NCBI GenBank assembly: GCA_903930585.1
Contig: CAIYZD010000469.1
Span: forward strand, 1 to 35,094
Source: an uncultured Geobacteraceae bacterium
Lineage (GTDB): Bacteria; Desulfobacterota; Desulfuromonadia; Geobacterales; Pseudopelobacteraceae
Direction: 5' to 3'
Length of the DNA stretch: 35,094 nt
In this document: positions 32,424 through 35,094 of the stretch, piece by piece
Layout: the number at the start of each line of letters is the position of its first letter
How positions within the stretch are numbered: the stretch's first letter is position 1
Translations under genes and position numbers: made by a program
Notes under the pieces: generated by a model
What the model saw: only the letters and a program-made list of their open reading frames with translations
What the model was told of the DNA's origin: nothing
The model's database searches: none

Positions 32424-35094
32424 ACCTTTGTACCCCCTTTTTCAAGATTACAGAGAAACGCCTTGAACTCGGGAATGCTCGTATTGGCACAACCGACTGA
32501 CGGAGTCAGCATGTTTGCGCTGTCACCCGTTGAGAGACCGGCGTAGCCGAAATGCCACGGCATGCCGATCTGCTCGATCATTTTTTCATCCACACTGAAC
32601 GGTTTGAGGCGCGAGGTAACCAGGGCTACGGCCTCGATCGAGCCGCGTTCGGTGGTGACACGCACCTTGTCCCCCTTTTTGATACCCTTCTGCCTGGCCA
32701 ACGACTCGCTGATTTCCACAAACATATCCGGCACCAGTTCGTTCAGCCAGGGGAGGCTGCGGGTCATGCCGCCGGTCTGCCAATGCTCGGTCATCCGGTA
32801 GGTCGTACCGATGAACGGAAACTTTGTCAGGTTGCTGGAGACATTTGCGGGAATTTTGACCACCGGGTTGTTCTGCACGTTGGACATCCGGTTCCAGGCC
32901 GGGCTCTCCGCCGGTTCGTAATGCTCAGGGAACGGGCCGTCTTTCAAATCCAGCGCATACAGCCGCGCATGCCCTTCAGGCAGCATGATAAAGGGATATT
33001 TCCCCTCCTTGTCATCCTTCATGGGGGGCCATGGTCCGTCCGGCACATCCCCCTTCCACTTTTTCTCGGTCGCATCCCAGGCGATAACAATCCGCTTGGG
33101 ATTGAACGGTTCTCCGGCCGGATTAACCGAGGCGCGGTTATAAATGATGCGGCGGTTGACCGGCCAGCACCACGACCATTTTGGGTACATCCCGAGTCCG
33201 CCCGGATCAGACTCATCGCGGCGGGCCATGAGATTGCCGTCCTTGGTGTAGGAGCCGCTGTAAATCCAGCAACCCGACACGGTGGAGCCGTCATCCATGA
33301 GGTATTTGAAGGCCGGAACCTGATCGCCCTTTTTGAATTCCAGTACCTTGTCCTTCTCTTTGACCGTTACATCTTTGGTGAAGTAGCCGTTTATTTCCCT
33401 GGCGACCAGGTGGACCTCCGGTTCGTGGCCGGTGCCATAGTTCCATGCAAGCTGGGTGATCGGCTCCGGAAAAACACCTTTATCCTTGGTGTAGAGATTT
33501 CTGACCCTCTTGAAGAACTGATCGATGATCCACAGGTCGCTCATTGATGACCCCACCGGCTCAACCGCCTTGTAACGCCACTGTGCCCAACGGCCGGAGT
33601 TGGAGATGGACCCCTCTTTTTCCACTGACGATGCTGCCGGCAGCATGAAAACCTCTGTCTGAATATCTTTAGGATTAACGCCCGGGCGTTTCCAAAAAAT
33701 GGAGGTTTCAGTTTCCCAGAGGTCCACCGTCACCAGCCACTTGAGCTTACCCAGTGCCGCACGAGCATGGCCGGAGTCGGGACCACCGACCGCCGGGTTC
33801 ATCCCCATGCATACCAGGCCTTCCAGATCACCATTGCCCATCTTTTCCAGGATCTTGTTGTAGGCATAATTGCCAGAGCGCTTGGGAAGGTAGGAGTAGC
33901 AGAAATCGTTGACATCTGTGGCGTTGTCGCCGTACCACGCCTTGAGCAGACTGGTCATATACTTGGGGGTGTTGCCCCACCAGTTGACGCTCCTCGGGTC
34001 CTTGGTTTGGGGGGTCCACTTCTCCACATATGCCTTGAGATCCACGTTGTCGTACTCGGGGGACTTAAGGTAACCGGGGAGCATGTGAAAGAGCAGGCCG
34101 TAGTCGGTTGACCCCTGGACGTTGGATTCACCGCGCAGGGCGTTGACCCCGCCGCCGGCGATGCCGATATTGCCCAGCAGCATCTGCAGCATTGCTACGG
34201 CACGCACGTTCTGGGTGCCGTGAGTGGATTGTGTGATGCCCATGGCGTACAGAATGGTGCCGGCCTTGTCAGGGCGACCGGTAGCGCAGAAATTCTGGGC
34301 GACCTTGAGGTAATCCTCTTTTTTGGTGCCGGTTATGGAGCAGACCATGTCCACCGTATAGCGTGAATAATGTGTCTTAAGCAACTGGTAGACGCTGCGG
34401 GGGTTGCTCATGGTCAAGTCGCGCTTTGGCGTGCCATCGGCGCCGGATTCATAGGCCCAGGACTTCAAATCGTAGCTCTTTTCCTTATCGTCGAAGGAAC
34501 AGAACATACCGTCCTTGAAATCGTATTTTTCGCCGACCAGGAACGTGGCATTGGTGTAGTCGCGGACGTATTCCGTTTGAATCAAATCGTTCTGCAGGGC
34601 ATAATTGATCATGCCCCCCAGGAAGGCGATATCGGTGCCGGGGCGGACCTGAGCATAGATGTCGGACTTTGAGGCGCTCCGGGTGTAGCGGGGATCAACG
34701 ACGATCAGCTTGCCGCCGTTATCCATGGCTTCTTCGATCCACTTGAAGGAGATCGGGTGGTTTTCAGCGGGATTGCAGCCGATCGCGAGAATCGCGTCGG
34801 AATTCTTCAGGTCTATCCAATGGTTCGTCATTGCCCCACGTCCAAACGAAGCCGCCAGACCGGCGACTGTAGCGGAGTGTCATATTCGGGCTTGGTGTTC
34901 GAGGTTCGCGACCCCCATGGAGCGGGCGAACTTGCTCCAGAGGTAGCACTCCTCGTTGTCGAGACCGGCGCCGCCCAGGAAAGCCATCCCCTCGGTCCGG
35001 TTCACGACGTACTCCTTGTTGTCCTTCTTGCTGATCTCCTTGGCCTTGAAGCTCTTGTCGCGGGTTTCCTTCATGCGCTGCGCGATCCGCTCCA
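32420..35094 (-). CDS. fdnG: Selenocysteine formate dehydrogenase catalytic subunit (5' end outside window)
   Basis: About 891 codons; the gene runs off the right edge, so the Tat signal and N-terminal [4Fe-4S] motif are not visible. It oxidises formate to CO2 at a molybdenum bis-MGD centre in the periplasm. An in-frame TGA at 34880-34882 lies in HQARI-U-HSATVAGLAASFGRG, the exact place of selenocysteine in E. coli FdnG (HQ/NQARV-U-HGPTVA), and the frame continues on both sides with family sequence (MTNHWIDLKN, GCNPAENHPISFKW, GEGN-like GGVNALRGESNVQGSTDYG). The His next to Sec is present. A SECIS-like hairpin follows the TGA. It is not a pseudogene. The C-terminal cofactor-binding domain ends at TKV. 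Confidence 0.96.
34851..34867 (-). promoter_or_regulatory. Bacterial SECIS hairpin for selenocysteine insertion
   Basis: On the mRNA, GUCGCC-GGUCU-GGCGGC forms a 6-bp stem with a GGUCU loop beginning 12 nt after the UGA at 34880-34882. The GGUCU loop is the same as in the E. coli fdhF SelB-binding hairpin. It lies inside the coding region, as is normal for bacteria. Confidence 0.85.

Noticed and set aside
32552-33547. 331-codon plus-strand open frame across fdnG
   Set aside because: Antisense shadow of the formate dehydrogenase gene; no recognisable domain.
34880-34882. fdnG as a nonsense-mutated pseudogene
   Set aside because: The TGA is at the Sec position, with a SECIS hairpin and intact frame on both sides.
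34764-34949. Separate 61-codon minus-strand frame near the fdnG break
   Set aside because: A different frame from fdnG; the true frame reads through the UGA as Sec.

Overview
The window looks like chromosomal DNA of a Geobacter-type anaerobe (Desulfuromonadales, Geobacteraceae). The evidence is a group 1 uptake hydrogenase in the order small subunit, Fe-S subunit, NrfD-type subunit, large subunit, protease (the hybSABLP order of Geobacter). A selenocysteine formate dehydrogenase with its own NrfD-type subunit and molybdenum cofactor genes lies nearby, and the base composition is moderately GC-rich. No phage, transposase, CRISPR array, tRNA or rRNA was seen.

Layout. (1) 82-6213, minus strand: housekeeping genes, namely greB, a periplasmic FKBP isomerase, a DUF1653 protein, a NifU C-terminal-domain protein, aspartase, an outer-membrane-like protein of unknown function and an ABC-F ATPase. 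(2) 6380-12613, plus strand, closely spaced: a hybrid sensor kinase (Cache-HAMP-PAS-HisKA-HATPase-REC), an HlyD/YbhG-like lipoprotein adaptor, an ABC ATPase, one ABC-2 permease, and a small membrane protein with HEMGH and LLDG motifs that resembles a divergent site-2 (M50) protease. (3) 12629-14491, minus: a macro-domain protein, a two-domain ferredoxin-like protein and a Cys-rich YgbA_NO protein. (4) 14612-16524, plus: mobB, moaA and a MOSC protein (molybdenum cofactor chemistry). (5) 16662-22447, plus: hybS, hybA, hybB, a 121-bp palindromic repeat element, hybL and hybP. (6) 22883-29087, mostly plus: ftsK, a nitrilase-family amidase, a minus-strand zinc phospholipase/S1-P1-like secreted protein, a family 4 uracil-DNA glycosylase and a tRNA nucleotidyltransferase. 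(7) 29032-35094, minus: a PaaI-type thioesterase, then (reading on the minus strand) fdnG, fdnH, an NrfD-type subunit and mobA, each overlapping the next by about 4 bp.

How it fits together. Hydrogenase and formate dehydrogenase are both periplasm-facing, Tat-type electron-input modules that pass electrons through a four-cluster ferredoxin-like subunit to an NrfD-type quinone-site membrane protein. The formate enzyme needs bis-MGD and selenocysteine. mobA is translationally coupled to it, and mobB-moaA-MOSC sit about 15 kb away. An in-frame UGA at 34880-34882 followed by a clear bacterial SECIS-like hairpin shows that the apparently split fdnG is one gene.

Least explained parts: the kinase-exporter-metalloprotease unit, the palindromic element inside the hydrogenase operon, the ferredoxin-like protein with a replaced cluster Cys and a Cys-containing C-terminal domain, and a 435-bp gap before ftsK that holds only a possible 56-residue membrane protein. 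All functional statements rest on motif recognition by eye; no database search was run.
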